Part shown: piece by piece, positions 1-10,200 of the stretch
Layout: the number at the start of each line of letters is the position of its first letter
Position numbering within the stretch: position 1 is the first letter of the stretch
Assembly: GCA_000969725.1 (NCBI GenBank)
Contig: JXSR01S015971.1
From: Ophiothrix spiculata
Lineage: Eukaryota; Echinodermata; Ophiuroidea; Amphilepidida; Ophiotrichidae
Length of the DNA: 21,719 nucleotides
Reading direction: 5' to 3' (one strand)
Notes under the pieces: model-generated
What the model was told of the DNA's origin: nothing
Database searches by the model: none
Seen by the model: the letters and a program-made list of their open reading frames with translations, nothing else
Made by a program: the position numbers and the translations under genes

Positions 1-250
1 AAAAAAAAGTTATATTTTTACTTTTTTCGATATTCAACCCTCAAAATGTTTAGGATGTCCCAAATCACTACAAGAAGTATTTGATTGTTTTGATTTGGAT
101 GTCGCGGGGGAAGTTGTGAAGGCTGGAGCGGCCGATTGACCTAGCAGTCCGTGGAAGAGTATTTTTAAAAAACTTAAAAAAAACAAAAAAACGACCGACC
201 GACCCTCTCTGAAAAAAGCTGTGGAGGGCAACCAAAGAATTTTTTTTGGC
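1..250. repeat. A-rich dispersed repeat with CCGACCGACC core
   Basis: Two A-rich tracts flank a CGACCGACCGACCCT core (about 194-208), followed by an AATTTTTTTTGGC tract. The core and the T tract recur near 3478-3545, so this is one member of a dispersed family. No coding potential is convincing here. Confidence 0.5.
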
Positions 251-338
251 CTAATGCTAGATCTTATGTCTTCCTGTAAGCATCTATTTTATCTAGTGCA
301 TGCAGTGTCATGCAAACATATACTAGAAAGTTAAAGTA

Positions 339-489
339 CAGTGGAACCTCCTTAACACGAAATCTCTTCACCCGAAAACCCCGATAAATTTTTAAGTCCC
401 TGGCACTGAATTTGTATGTAACACAAAGTCCTGATAACACAAATAAAATGTGTGGCCCTGCAGCTTTTGTGTAAAAAGAGGTTCCACTG
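339..489. mobile_element. Pogo/mariner-like MITE
   Basis: The element is 151 bp with perfect 12-bp terminal inverted repeats CAGTGGAACCTC. The left flank is TA and the right flank is TT, so one side of the TA target duplication appears mutated. The CAGTRGAA start and TA target fit the Tc1/mariner-pogo superfamily. The interior motif CCTGATAACACAAA resembles that of the element at 15924-16110. It has no coding capacity. Confidence 0.75.
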
Positions 490-490
490 T

Positions 491-1690
491 TTCAGAGCTG
501 ATGTGCCAAAAGTACAATTTACAGTAGAAGCTTGTTACTTTAAAAACAACAGCACTTGAATATTACGATATTGTACTTCTGCATGATTTTTATATTGATA
601 TCTATCTCATATCAGGATTTCGGCATACCATAAAAGAATATTTGGATGTGGTTGAAACAAGCAGACAGAATAAAATTGTCTGTAGTTTCAGTGAAAGCTT
701 AACTGATTAATTTAAAATTTTATTTGTAATATTTTTGTGGTGTAATCATATCAAATTAAAATGAAATTTGAAAGCAGTATCTTTTATAAGATTTTCATCT
801 AGTGTGTTTGAGAAAAAACAGTAGAAACAAAATATAATATAAGTAAAAATCAAATTGAAGTAAATTTGCAAGAATGATGCCAGATTTGAAGTTTATATTG
901 ATCAGTCAAGGATTCTATTAGCTGAAAATCTGAATTTTGATAGAGGTAACCATGGGATGAGACTGCAGATTATAAATTACCACTTTTAAGACTTAAGATT
1001 TTTTCCCAGAGTTTTATGTATACCATGGAAACTGAAGTCTGTATCATATTTCTTGAGAAATAATGATGCAAAAGTGACTTTGCTTTGGAAAGAATAAATG
1101 TTTTGAAAGGAAATTATATCAGGATTCAACAGAGCCCATTAATAACAGAATCATACAAAAACACATTGTTTTCAGAAAGAAGCATCAAGTATTCGCTCTT
1201 TAAACATTTCCAATAGCTTCCAATGTATTTTCTAATAATAATACAGGTTTGATGATGGGAAATCGATCACTCTTCCATACATTTTGGGCTCATTTATTAA
1301 AGTATTTATATATTTCTCCTCAAATATGCGTTTTAATGTAAATTAGAATACATAGGCCTATTGAACAATTAGCGAATGCATGCTGAAAACATATGGCACA
1401 ATATATATGGTCACTCACAAAAAGTATAAATACGGCCAAAAATTATCTCCTTGAATAATACTATATAAAAAATCTCCATTTTCGTACATTTCTGTTGGGA
1501 TTCAAACATGAGACACCTCGAACCCACATCCAGTGTTCAGCAATATCATGCCATATCGGTGGATGCTGCCTCAGAGATTCGGATCTGGTGGCCCTGTATA
1601 TCTCCCAGTTGTGACATATAAGGACTTTTACTATTTTATTTTTGTTTATTTTTTATGGATTTGTAGGATTCAGCAGGGTTGTGGTTATTC
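491..1690. other. Non-coding stretch without recognised features
   Basis: This is AT-rich sequence with only short, unsupported open frames. I see no exon of the carrier, no tRNA-like core and no clear inverted repeat. The missing first coding exon was looked for here and not found. Confidence 0.5.
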
Positions 1691-1712
1691 TATTATTATT
1701 ATTATTTATTTT
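1689..1712. repeat. (ATT)n microsatellite, 3' tail of the LINE
   Basis: Several ATT units followed by ATTT units sit exactly at the 3' end of the - strand LINE. That is where CR1- and L2-like elements carry short tandem tails. Confidence 0.6.
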
Positions 1713-2798
1713 ATTTCTGGTTTATTAACGAATGCATGGTAGCCCGCATGCTAAATTACAGCAAACTTACATTAAAAACATTTAAATCCATATACAATTA
1801 GAAAATACATATAAAGACATCAAAAATAATATAGGAATAGTTAAATATACATATAGGGCCTACATATACCACACGTTAAAAACAGTAAAATCCATAAAAA
1901 GCCAACATGTGAACATCACTGCAATAATTAGTGTTAAAAAACTATTCATTAAGCAGCTTGACAAAATAAGGAATTGCACTGTTTTTGTACCGATCTGTTC
2001 TGCACCTTATATTGATAAAGTTATTTGAATTTCTGAGAGAATATTGCACTTTGTTCCCGACTTTGCTTGGAAACCACTCTTTAAAATGATCGGAGTTGTA
2101 CAGATCTTTGGCAAATTTCAGAGATATACTTGTCCTTCTATCTTTCAGTGTGGTAATATTGCACTTTTGTAATGCATTTTCATAACAAATATACTCAGGC
2201 CCAAGAATTATTCTGAGTGCTCTTTTTTGCACTCTTTCTAACTGGTCAGATTGGCACACAGTTATGCCAGCGTTCCAAACAGGAACAGCATACTCCAATA
2301 AGGGTCGTATATACCCTCTATATATTGTTAACAAATCAACAGAAGATAATTTGAATTTCTTAAGCACCTTCAACATATACAGTTTATTACTAGCTTTGCG
2401 AAGAACTTGAGATATATGCTGATCCCATTTTAAATCAGATGATATAGTGACACCAAGAATTTTCACATTGTCAACTTGTTTCAAATCTTTAAGACACATT
2501 TTTAGAGGTGCAACTTCTGGTGGGTTTTTCATGAAACAGACATTCATATTAACACATTTATCCGGATTAAGGTTCATATCATTTTGATTTGCCCATCTAC
2601 AAAACTCATCAAGAATTGCCTGTAAAGAGTCACCATCATTAACATGAGAATTCTGAACAATTGTCATGCATCGACGTATTTGAGACTTTGGACACGACCA
2701 TCAGTGCATTGATTTCGAACAGCTTCATTGAACTTGGCTAGGAAGCAGAGTGGACCAAACTTGGTCTACATGTACTGTCTTGTGGAAGTCAAGCTGAG
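1692..2798 (-). mobile_element. 5'-truncated non-LTR retrotransposon (CR1/L2-like LINE), reverse transcriptase C-terminal half
   Basis: The - strand encodes 241 residues (2667 down to 1942). They hold the end of the reverse transcriptase palm, the thumb and the C-terminal region: LGVTISSDLKWDQHI, YRGYIRPLLEYAVPVWNAG and LERVQKRALRIILG. These are characteristic of CR1/L2-type LINEs of marine invertebrates. Just upstream in another frame are KFGPLCFLAKFNEA and KYVD, so the YVDD catalytic box appears split by a missing base near 2668. The frame breaks again near 2765. The 3' side ends in an AT-rich untranslated region and an (AAT)n tail near 1692-1710. The 5' end is truncated within the polymerase domain. 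Clade placement is uncertain. Confidence 0.85.
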
Positions 2799-2850
2799 GC
2801 CCAAAAAAATATTGTTTGTCGTCACCCGACCAACCGTCAAAATTTGGTCT
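2799..2850. repeat. Degenerate CCGACC-type dispersed repeat fragment
   Basis: An A-tract, then GTCACCCGACCAACCGTCAA, resembles the cores at 194-208 and 14101-14120. It directly abuts the 5' side of the LINE and has no other features. Confidence 0.35.
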
Positions 2851-3002
2851 GACCATGTGCTTTATAAAGTTTTTCTTTTTCAACTCTTATTTGAGGATTT
2901 TTCATACAAAAATATACAAATATTCACTGAGAAAGTCTTCAAATCAGAAAAATATGATATGAATTGACATGAACTGTACTTACCAATATAGAAGACCTCA
3001 TA

Positions 3003-3357
3003 AAGGGGCAATTCATGATCCACTTTTCACCCTCAAGGTCACGTAGAGCTATCAAAATTGAGTTTTTTAGCTTATAAGAATCCTCAACTGGTATATGTTA
3101 TGATCCCCAAACCATTCTTTCTTATGTGCTTGCATTTTTGAGAAAGGTGAGAAAATATGCCATTTTCTAATTATCGTCGGGGCCCCAACAGTAAATACAA
3201 CACATTAGCCTATGGGGATTTTCAAAATGCTGAAAAGCTTGTAACTTGGAAACGAATGGTCGGAATCAAGTGAAATTTTCAGTATATATTTATAGTGTAC
3301 TCTTCTTTTTATTTAGCCAGAAAAGAGTTGTCACATCAAAATCATGAATTGCACCTT
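3003..3357. mobile_element. TA-flanked MITE with AAGGGGCAATTCATGATC ends
   Basis: The terminal inverted repeats AAGGGGCAATTCATGAT and (reverse complement of the right end) AAGGTGCAATTCATGAT match at 16 of 17 positions. TA flanks both sides (3001-3002 and 3358-3359). The 355-bp interior is non-coding. This is probably a non-autonomous Tc1/mariner-type element, judged only by the TA target. Confidence 0.7.
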
Positions 3358-3459
3358 TAAGAATCAGTATATTGTTCTTGTAAGTTAAGTTTATTTCTAG
3401 TTCAATTTTTCCAATCTTTAAAATTAAATTGAGTTTCGCACATGTACATTTATTACAAA

Positions 3460-3560
3460 AAAATTAAACAAAAAGCCTACCTACTGACCCTACCTTTTAA
3501 GAAACACTTTTATGGACAAACAATTTTTTTTTGGCTTGACTAGAGGTCTTCCATGTTGTG
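3460..3560. repeat. CCGACC/T-tract dispersed repeat, second member
   Basis: An A-rich tract, CTACTGACCCTACC, ACAAACAA, a T9 run and GGCTTGACTAGAGGTCTT follow the same order and spacing as in 194-275. The two copies are clearly related but well diverged. Confidence 0.5.
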
Positions 3561-3670
3561 GGTTGTACACATTTGACTAGCCTATGTTACAGAATTAAAG
3601 CTTGTCCCCATTTCTAAGTTTTTCCAATATGTCTTGTAAACTGATAAACACTGCAAATGTTTGAGCTTAA

Positions 3671-4744
3671 GGGGCCTGTTAAGGCTTTTATTTTGACTTT
3701 CTTTTTTGGCTTATAAGTCTAAAAATATTAAGTTACAGTATAAAAAAGTATACATTTCTAGAAAGGAAATTTGACATGGAATCTGTTTATGCTATTGGTT
3801 TGGTTCAAAAATGACCATATTTGGTAAAAAATAGCAAAAAGCAGTGATTTTGCCTACACATGAAACGGGAAAGGTAACTAAAAAAATTGTTACTGCCATT
3901 TTATCACATATATTTTTTTTAAAACTGCACACAATTATCTAGGATCGCATTTTTTAGGTTACCTGTGCCGTTTCCGACATTTATCTGCATCAATTTTGAT
4001 AGAAACTAATGAATATCTTTGATTTTAGGACCTTAAATTGAAAAATGAGAAACGCGATCCTAGATTTTGATATACTGTACATAATGGTTGAAAAATCTTT
4101 CATTGTACTTTTTGGTTTTTTTAGTTACGTTTCCCGTAAAAATGATGTTTTTTCATCAAAACTGAAATGGAGAAATCCCATGTTTAATGAAGAAATCGCA
4201 CATTTTGACCTGAAATCCATGAATTTTGAGGTCTAAACTTTAGGCATCGGACAATAAAACTTATTATGTAATTGATATTATTGGTAAGTATTGTACTCAA
4301 CTTTCAGATCCGAATTTAAGCTCCTTATTTTGTAAATATTGAAAGAAATCTAAAATACCAATGTTCAATTATTTGGCCTTTGTTTACAATATTGACAAGT
4401 TTATTGCGGGATTTTAACAATTGTGCTCATGCAAGAACATAACGCAACGCGTTCACCCGCGCACGCAGTACTTGTTACCGCGCAAAAAGGCACGCACATC
4501 AAAACACGCAACCTAAACGCAAAATATAGGACGCGTATCTATGCCCGTAATTTCCCGCCAACAGCCATGTGTTTATTTTTCTGTAAAATGCCAAAATGAT
4601 CTTTTAATTTTACCTATAAATAAGTTTAAAAGTTTTGTTTTGTAGTATTTTATTGTCTGTAATAAAAGGTAACATGCTGAAGTATTGGAAAATGCAGAAA
4701 AACTAAATTCTGCTACCGAACAAACAGCCGGGTTAACAGGCCCC
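3671..4744. mobile_element. TTAA-flanked DNA element of about 1.07 kb, non-autonomous
   Basis: TTAA stands at both ends (3667-3670 and 4745-4748), next to perfect 12-bp inverted ends GGGGCCTGTTAA. The left part has an internal inverted repeat: ACGGGAAAGGTAACTAAAAA and CTAGGATCGC near 3865-3950 pair with sequence near 4050-4140. Words such as AAGTATACATTTCTAGA are shared with the element at 19956-20690. A TTAA target suggests the piggyBac superfamily, though the ends are not the usual CCC. It has no transposase. Confidence 0.65.
4438..4560. other. CpG-dense patch in AT-rich element
   Basis: I count about fifteen CpG dinucleotides in roughly 120 bases, mostly in repeated ACGCA/CGCG words. The surrounding sequence has very few. 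It lies inside the right half of the TTAA-flanked element and has no open frame of note. Confidence 0.5.
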
Positions 4745-4748
4745 TTAA

Positions 4749-6007
4749 TAGTTGCTACATTTTGCATAACCTAGTATATCATATGCATGATCTGTTGTAG
4801 CCCAAATTACTGATATGGTATACAAACATCAGCTTTACCAACAGTTTCCTATTTGTTTAAAGCTTTATTTAGTTTACTACATGTATACAAATTGACCTTC
4901 ATTGTGAGATCATCTGATTTAAATTTGTGTCACACCATGAATTTATAGAGGAATAGAGGTGAATTACAATCAACTTTATAAAGCCAGATCCGCTATTAGA
5001 AAAATGAAACAAGCAGGACTCATTTTGTAGGCCCAGCCCAGATGGTTATCTCTGTTGACCAAAATCTGATTTTGCCACTCATCATTTATGCTTATCAATT
5101 TGTTTGTAAAGTAAATGCTTTAATGGGCCAGGAAAAAGACATGTGATTCCCAATGTTTTGCTCCTTTTTTGCTGTGGGAATTTCCCAAAAAATTCTTTTA
5201 GATCTGGAACAGGCTCATTCCACGATTTTCCCCCCGAATTCGAGTCAAAAATATTAAAACTTTTATTCGACTACATTTAAAGCAGGTTTTTCAGTCATAC
5301 TTTGTTACTTGGTATGTGAAGTATTTTCAAATTGTGATGTTTTTCTATCCGTGCATGAATGAGCAATTTGAAGCCTGGAAATTCTCAATTTTTTCAGCAA
5401 AAAAGGCTTGTCGTCATTGGAGAGAGGGGTGCCATTTATTTATGGAATAGCCCAATGTGATTTAATCAGTGATTATTTAGTAATGGAGTAATATTTATCT
5501 TAAAAAAGATTGCATTTCTGAATTCCAGCCTGAATTATATTTTAACCAGATTAAAAAAAATTAAATAAAACAGGGTCTATATGATGCCTTACAATAATAT
5601 TTCATACATGCGACATCATATGGCAGCTTCATTGATCAATGTGCTTGAAAATAGCTAATAATGTCGCCAGCTGATGCATTAGCACATAGCAAATTGGATC
5701 GCTGATAACAAGCTAGAATTTTATGTGCAGTCATATATCATGGATGTTAAATCTTGTCAGAATCCAGGTGGCTTATATAGCAGGTTGTTAAATATTCATC
5801 ATCATCATGTCTGTATATAGGGATATCTGCTTGACAATTGTATTTATTTGATACAGAAAATTTCATGGCCCAGAGTCTTGGGTACAGGGGTTGGTTGAAT
5901 CTTGTTTTACAGTTATGTTGAAAATCACAATTTCTTATTGAGGAAATGGATGTTTCATTTTTATATAGATGTTGAAAATAAATAGTAATCTCTGGTAGCG
6001 TTAACTC
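4749..6007. other. Non-coding stretch without recognised features
   Basis: This is AT-rich and lacks carrier exons, tRNA-like cores or long inverted repeats that I can see. A short (ATC)n run occurs near 5796-5808. Confidence 0.5.
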
Positions 6008-6066
6008 AAAGGGACTGGCCTAGATTGTTCCCACTAATTTTTTACCTACATATATTTTTTACAATA

Positions 6067-6324
6067 ACCCTAACTCCCAAATGCTTAAAAACTATCTAAG
6101 TCCGAATACCTCATGCAAAAATTTCCCATTTCCCCTGGGATTTGAACCCTTGACCTCTCGCATCCCGTTCCAATGTCCAGCTACGGCAAGCCACCGAGTA
6201 TGGCCTGCCATGGCAGCACTTTCGTGCCCATCCGTATCCCCAGTCTTTGACGTATTTGGACTTAAGCGAATTTCTTGATTTTTGCTTGTTGGATTTTGTT
6301 GGACTGTGACGTGTTAGGGTTAAT
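6067..6324 (-). mobile_element. tRNA-like repeat with telomere-like inverted ends, copy A
   Basis: The ends read AACCCTAAC and, inverted, GTTAGGGTT, and CAATA occurs outside each end (6062-6066 and 6325-6329). The - strand has a perfect RNA polymerase III B-box GGTTCAAATCC (6138-6148) and an upstream CGGTGGCTTGC, a weak A-box. The - strand sequence CCTAACA ... TTAAGTCC.AATACGTCA is shared with copy B at 18073-18300. It is most like a tRNA-derived SINE, but the inverted ends are odd for one. Confidence 0.6.
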
Positions 6325-6467
6325 CAATAGAACATGTTTAACCTACCAGTAGTTTTCAATGATTTTGAGGAGTATTAGAGAAAATTGCAATTCTTGCAAA
6401 GAAATTGGAATTTTCATTAGATCTCCTGAAAAGGCTAATTCTAGAATTCAACTATAGAGGACAGTAT

Positions 6468-6489
6468 TTATCGTTGTCGACAACGATAA
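6468..6489. repeat. Perfect 22-bp palindrome
   Basis: TTATCGTTGTC is followed directly by its exact reverse complement GACAACGATAA. It lies near the centre of the surrounding inverted-repeat element, so it may be that element's central fold. Confidence 0.8.
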
Positions 6490-7079
6490 TTAATAACAAG
6501 AGAATATCTAAATAATTTGGTATATAGGGTTTGACTTTGACAATGAAACTTTGCATGCTGTCATTATTACCGCTAATACTTCAAATGATGCAAAAATCTC
6601 AAAATGATTGGGGAAAAGTTTGGGGATGGTGCTGAACTTGTCCAATGCCCCTTTAAATTTTGTCGCTGGCGGCAAAATTGGTGTGAAAACAGTGTTTAAA
6701 GGTTCCTGTTTCTACACCTATGATGGGTAAACAAATTATTTTTGTTTCATCTTTATCTGGTAAATATATCTGAGGTACAAATTTAGGATTTAGAAAAATA
6801 CAGAATAGTCACACCACCAACACAGAATGATATATTGCAAATTAATTAATTAATTCCCTCTCAATTTGAGCCATTTCTGTGTAAATATTTGTACTTTTTT
6901 GGATTTTACTATAGGCCTACACTTCTAAGCTTTATTTAGAGCATTTCCATAAGTTTTTAATTCTAAGTGAAATCTAGGCTAGTCCCTTTAATGTACACAA
7001 AGAGTATAATTTATCATTGATGCTTTTGTTATTAGATACTTTTCATAAATTTTTCATCTCTGTATATGTGTCATTTCAG

Positions 7080-7287
7080 GTGGTATAGCCGGTGGTATAG
7101 AAATCTGCATCACATTTCCCACAGAATATGTCAAAACACAACTACAATTGGACGAGAGGTCGGCCAAACCCCTGTACAGAGGTCCTATACATTGTGTGCA
7201 GTATACAGTAAAGAACCATGGCTTCTTTGGCTTATACAGAGGGCTACCACCACTGCTCTATGGGTCAATTCCAAAGTCAGCTGTCAG
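7080..7287 (+). CDS. SLC25A1: SLC25A1 exon: helix 1, first matrix helix, start of helix 2
   Basis: The acceptor is TTTCAG ending at 7079 and the donor is GTAGGT at 7288. The exon enters in phase 1: one base of a Gly codon comes from the missing upstream exon. It reads [19 protein letters not shown], the first signature motif of the family, then the matrix loop and [17 protein letters not shown]. It leaves in phase 2, completing an Arg codon with the first base of the next exon, which matches AVRFG in the vertebrate protein. Confidence 0.95.
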
Positions 7288-10200
7288 GTAGGTACAGGGA
7301 TGCCTTTTTTAAAAACTATTCTTGTTGAAAAATTTGTAATTTCTTTTTTCAACAATGTATAGATCAGTGGTTTATTGCAGTTCCAATACCGAGTTTAGCA
7401 TTGCTATATTTGCTGGTACAGCAGTATAGCAGGTACCGTAGCCTAAACAAACGCAACTATTTTTAAACAATGACCCCATAGATGATAAGGTGGTCTAATT
7501 TAAGTATCCAATGTAATCAGATGCATGTTTTATCAAGCAAAGAGATCACAAAGTTATTCCAAATTTATGTAAATAAATCTGTTCAATGGAATTTTTTAAA
7601 TTAGCTAGTGAAATAATATTTGTTACTATATATGGAGGAGCATTTAAGTGCAACATTTGGTAGTTCCCTCGCTTTTCACCAATGAGGTCCCGGGTTCGAT
7701 TCCTGGTCCCGGTGCTTTATGTGCATTTGGTTTTCAGTCTATGCTCGCATCTGCAGGTTTTTCTACGGGTACTCTGGTTTTCCTCCTGCATTCAAAAACT
7801 GAATTTAAAAACATCTCGGAGCCCAATTGCAGATCAGGTTCCTTTAGCTTACTTAGAACCAAGTACCAAATGTTGGATTTCCTTGGCGAAAGCCTAAACA
7901 AGATGATTTATTTTTATATTCTTATCACCTAATCACTACTAAGCCTTAGTTCCAACATTAATTATTCTAATTATAGTATACAAATACTGACTGGAGGATC
8001 TCTGATTAAAACTAGGAGCCTAAAGTAACCAAAAATTGCTATTCATTTAGTCAGAATAATACAAGTTTTAGTCAGTGAAGGACCATATAGTTTTATCCAA
8101 AAGATCTGAAATTGTCAGTATGTAGATCTATGTATACACTTCACAAATAATATTGAGGGAAAAAACAGTTTGAAAATGTCCAAATGAATAAAATTTATTC
8201 TAAAAAAATCTTGTTATCATAATTGTGATACTATCCATAATTGTGATGCCTCACCCCGAAAAGGGGGACTTTGCGACAGAAAACTTTTCGAGAAACTGGT
8301 GAAAATAGGCAGCACAAAATAAAGAAAATAATAAGAATATCCAGCAGATTTTCTGTTATAAAATTTGATCCCCTGATCATTTTCAACAAGTGAGGTGTCA
8401 TTTTACAGCTTAGAAAATGATATAACAGATGAAATGATAAAATCAAAATTGATATCATCTGCAAAGTCCCCCTTTCAGGGTGAGCCATCACATTTGTGCA
8501 TGACAGATGGCTGTGCATTTTGATGCGTCCATAAAATCTGTGCATAAAAGGGACTAAAGCCGGAAGCAGACCTGCATCGCAATCTTCACCACAGTGAAAA
8601 CAAACTAGGGGAAATGGAATTGTGAAAACAAACAGCGTAAATTGGGTAGATGTGTTTGTGAATCTTATGCGCATAGAGTTTACTCATTTATTTGCTGCAC
8701 AGAATTTGTCTGATAACAGAATATCTGCACACGGCTATCGTTTATAATATCAAATGTATATAGTACTACAGAGTCATCCATGTAGTCTTTCAGAGTCATA
8801 TATAGTTTTACTATTTACAGATTTTCCCAAAATGGAAAAACTATTTGAAATCACTGATAAGAGTTCCAAGTCTTATAAATAAATTTAGTATTGAATGTTA
8901 AATATATCCATCATCAGCTATAAATGGTAAACACTCCATTAAATCCTTCTATTTTTAAACAATGTTTAATTTGTAAATAGTTAGTCGTATGATAGTCTTA
9001 TCATATGTGTACCGCCGCGGCAAAAGGGTCCAGTTGTCGGCTCGTACATGTTGCTCCTTGTAGCATATCTAATGTATGGTATTTGTATACATCAGATATG
9101 CTACAATGAGCAACATGTAGGAATCGACAACTGGACCCTTTTGCCGCGGCGGTACACATATTATCAAAAATAGTTGGTCTATGGTTAGCTGAAGATTAGG
9201 CACAACAATTTTCATTTGCTATAAATGTTAAAATCATTCAGTTTAAATGATCATGTTGATTTTCATAGCTAGTTTTGATAAGCCTTTGTTTTAAATGACA
9301 TTCTACTTGAATATGAAGTCAAGACTAGTATAGTATATATACAAAAATGGTAGATGGGCATTATTGATTTGGTGATGTGTAGCCTTTAGGGACAAATATT
9401 TGTTAAAAAGTTGAGTTTATATTATAGTTTCAACCTCTCCCAACATGATTTGAGAATTATACAGTGTCTGCTATAAAAGTCATTCAAAATATCATGTTCA
9501 TATAATGCTATCTTCTGAAGATAGCATTGGCCGTACTCTGGCAACTAAATGGTAATTTAACTGAGAATGCGGCTACCGATATGGCTAAGTACTGTTTCTT
9601 GCTTACGCCCACTTTGGCGGCAAAATGTAAGATGTGTATTGCGTTGTAGTCAAGTAATAGTAGCGCGAGGCTTAAAGCAGAGTTGAGTCACTACGCACTC
9701 GCACAGCGTCCCCTTACTTAGCCTAATTTTTAGGGTGCAAATAGACAAGTTTCCTATCTGGACTTTTATTAATCTATGGCATTGGCCATCTACTGAAAAT
9801 AGAATTGGCCAACATTAAGAATTTGTCATGTGCAAATGAGCATGTCATCACAGAGATTCTGTTATTTAAAAGTCACTAATAAGCAAAAGCTAATTCCATG
9901 CAAGTCCAAAATATGTCTTCAGTCCAGTCTTACTCACTTTACTGCTTGATCATGGCAACCCAGCAAGTTTGTAAGAGCACAATCTACAATTAAAAAAAAT
10001 GGAAAAAATTAATATTTGTCCGTTTACCAATATATTTTTAGCCAAATCCCCGTCTATTAATAAACAGCTTTTGGTAACCATATTTATCAGTAAGTCTGAA
10101 TTAGAAAGCCTGATAGCAATTTAGTAGGTGAGCTTGATGAATTTGTCAGTATTTTCACGTACCACAACAGATGGCACTCTTATAAATTATTAGATATCGC

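Larger units (their letters stand above)
6008..6989. mobile_element. Long-terminal-inverted-repeat DNA element, about 0.98 kb
   Basis: AAAGGGACTGGCCTAGATT at 6008-6026 is matched in inverse at 6971-6989 with one difference in 19. No target duplication is visible at the ends. It contains the tRNA-like repeat at 6067-6324 and a perfect 22-bp palindrome at 6468-6489 near its middle. No transposase frame exists, so it is non-autonomous. Confidence 0.6.

Noticed and set aside
4283-4291. GTAAGT donor as end of a missing first carrier exon
   Set aside because: The preceding sequence has stops in all useful frames and does not encode the expected basic N-terminus.
6313-6324. Interstitial telomere repeat
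   Set aside because: Only about 1.5 TTAGGG units are present, and their placement at both ends of a repeat is better explained as inverted ends.
8231-8674. 147-codon - strand open frame
   Set aside because: It runs across the inverted-repeat element at 8242-8492 and its flank. The translated protein has no family resemblance.
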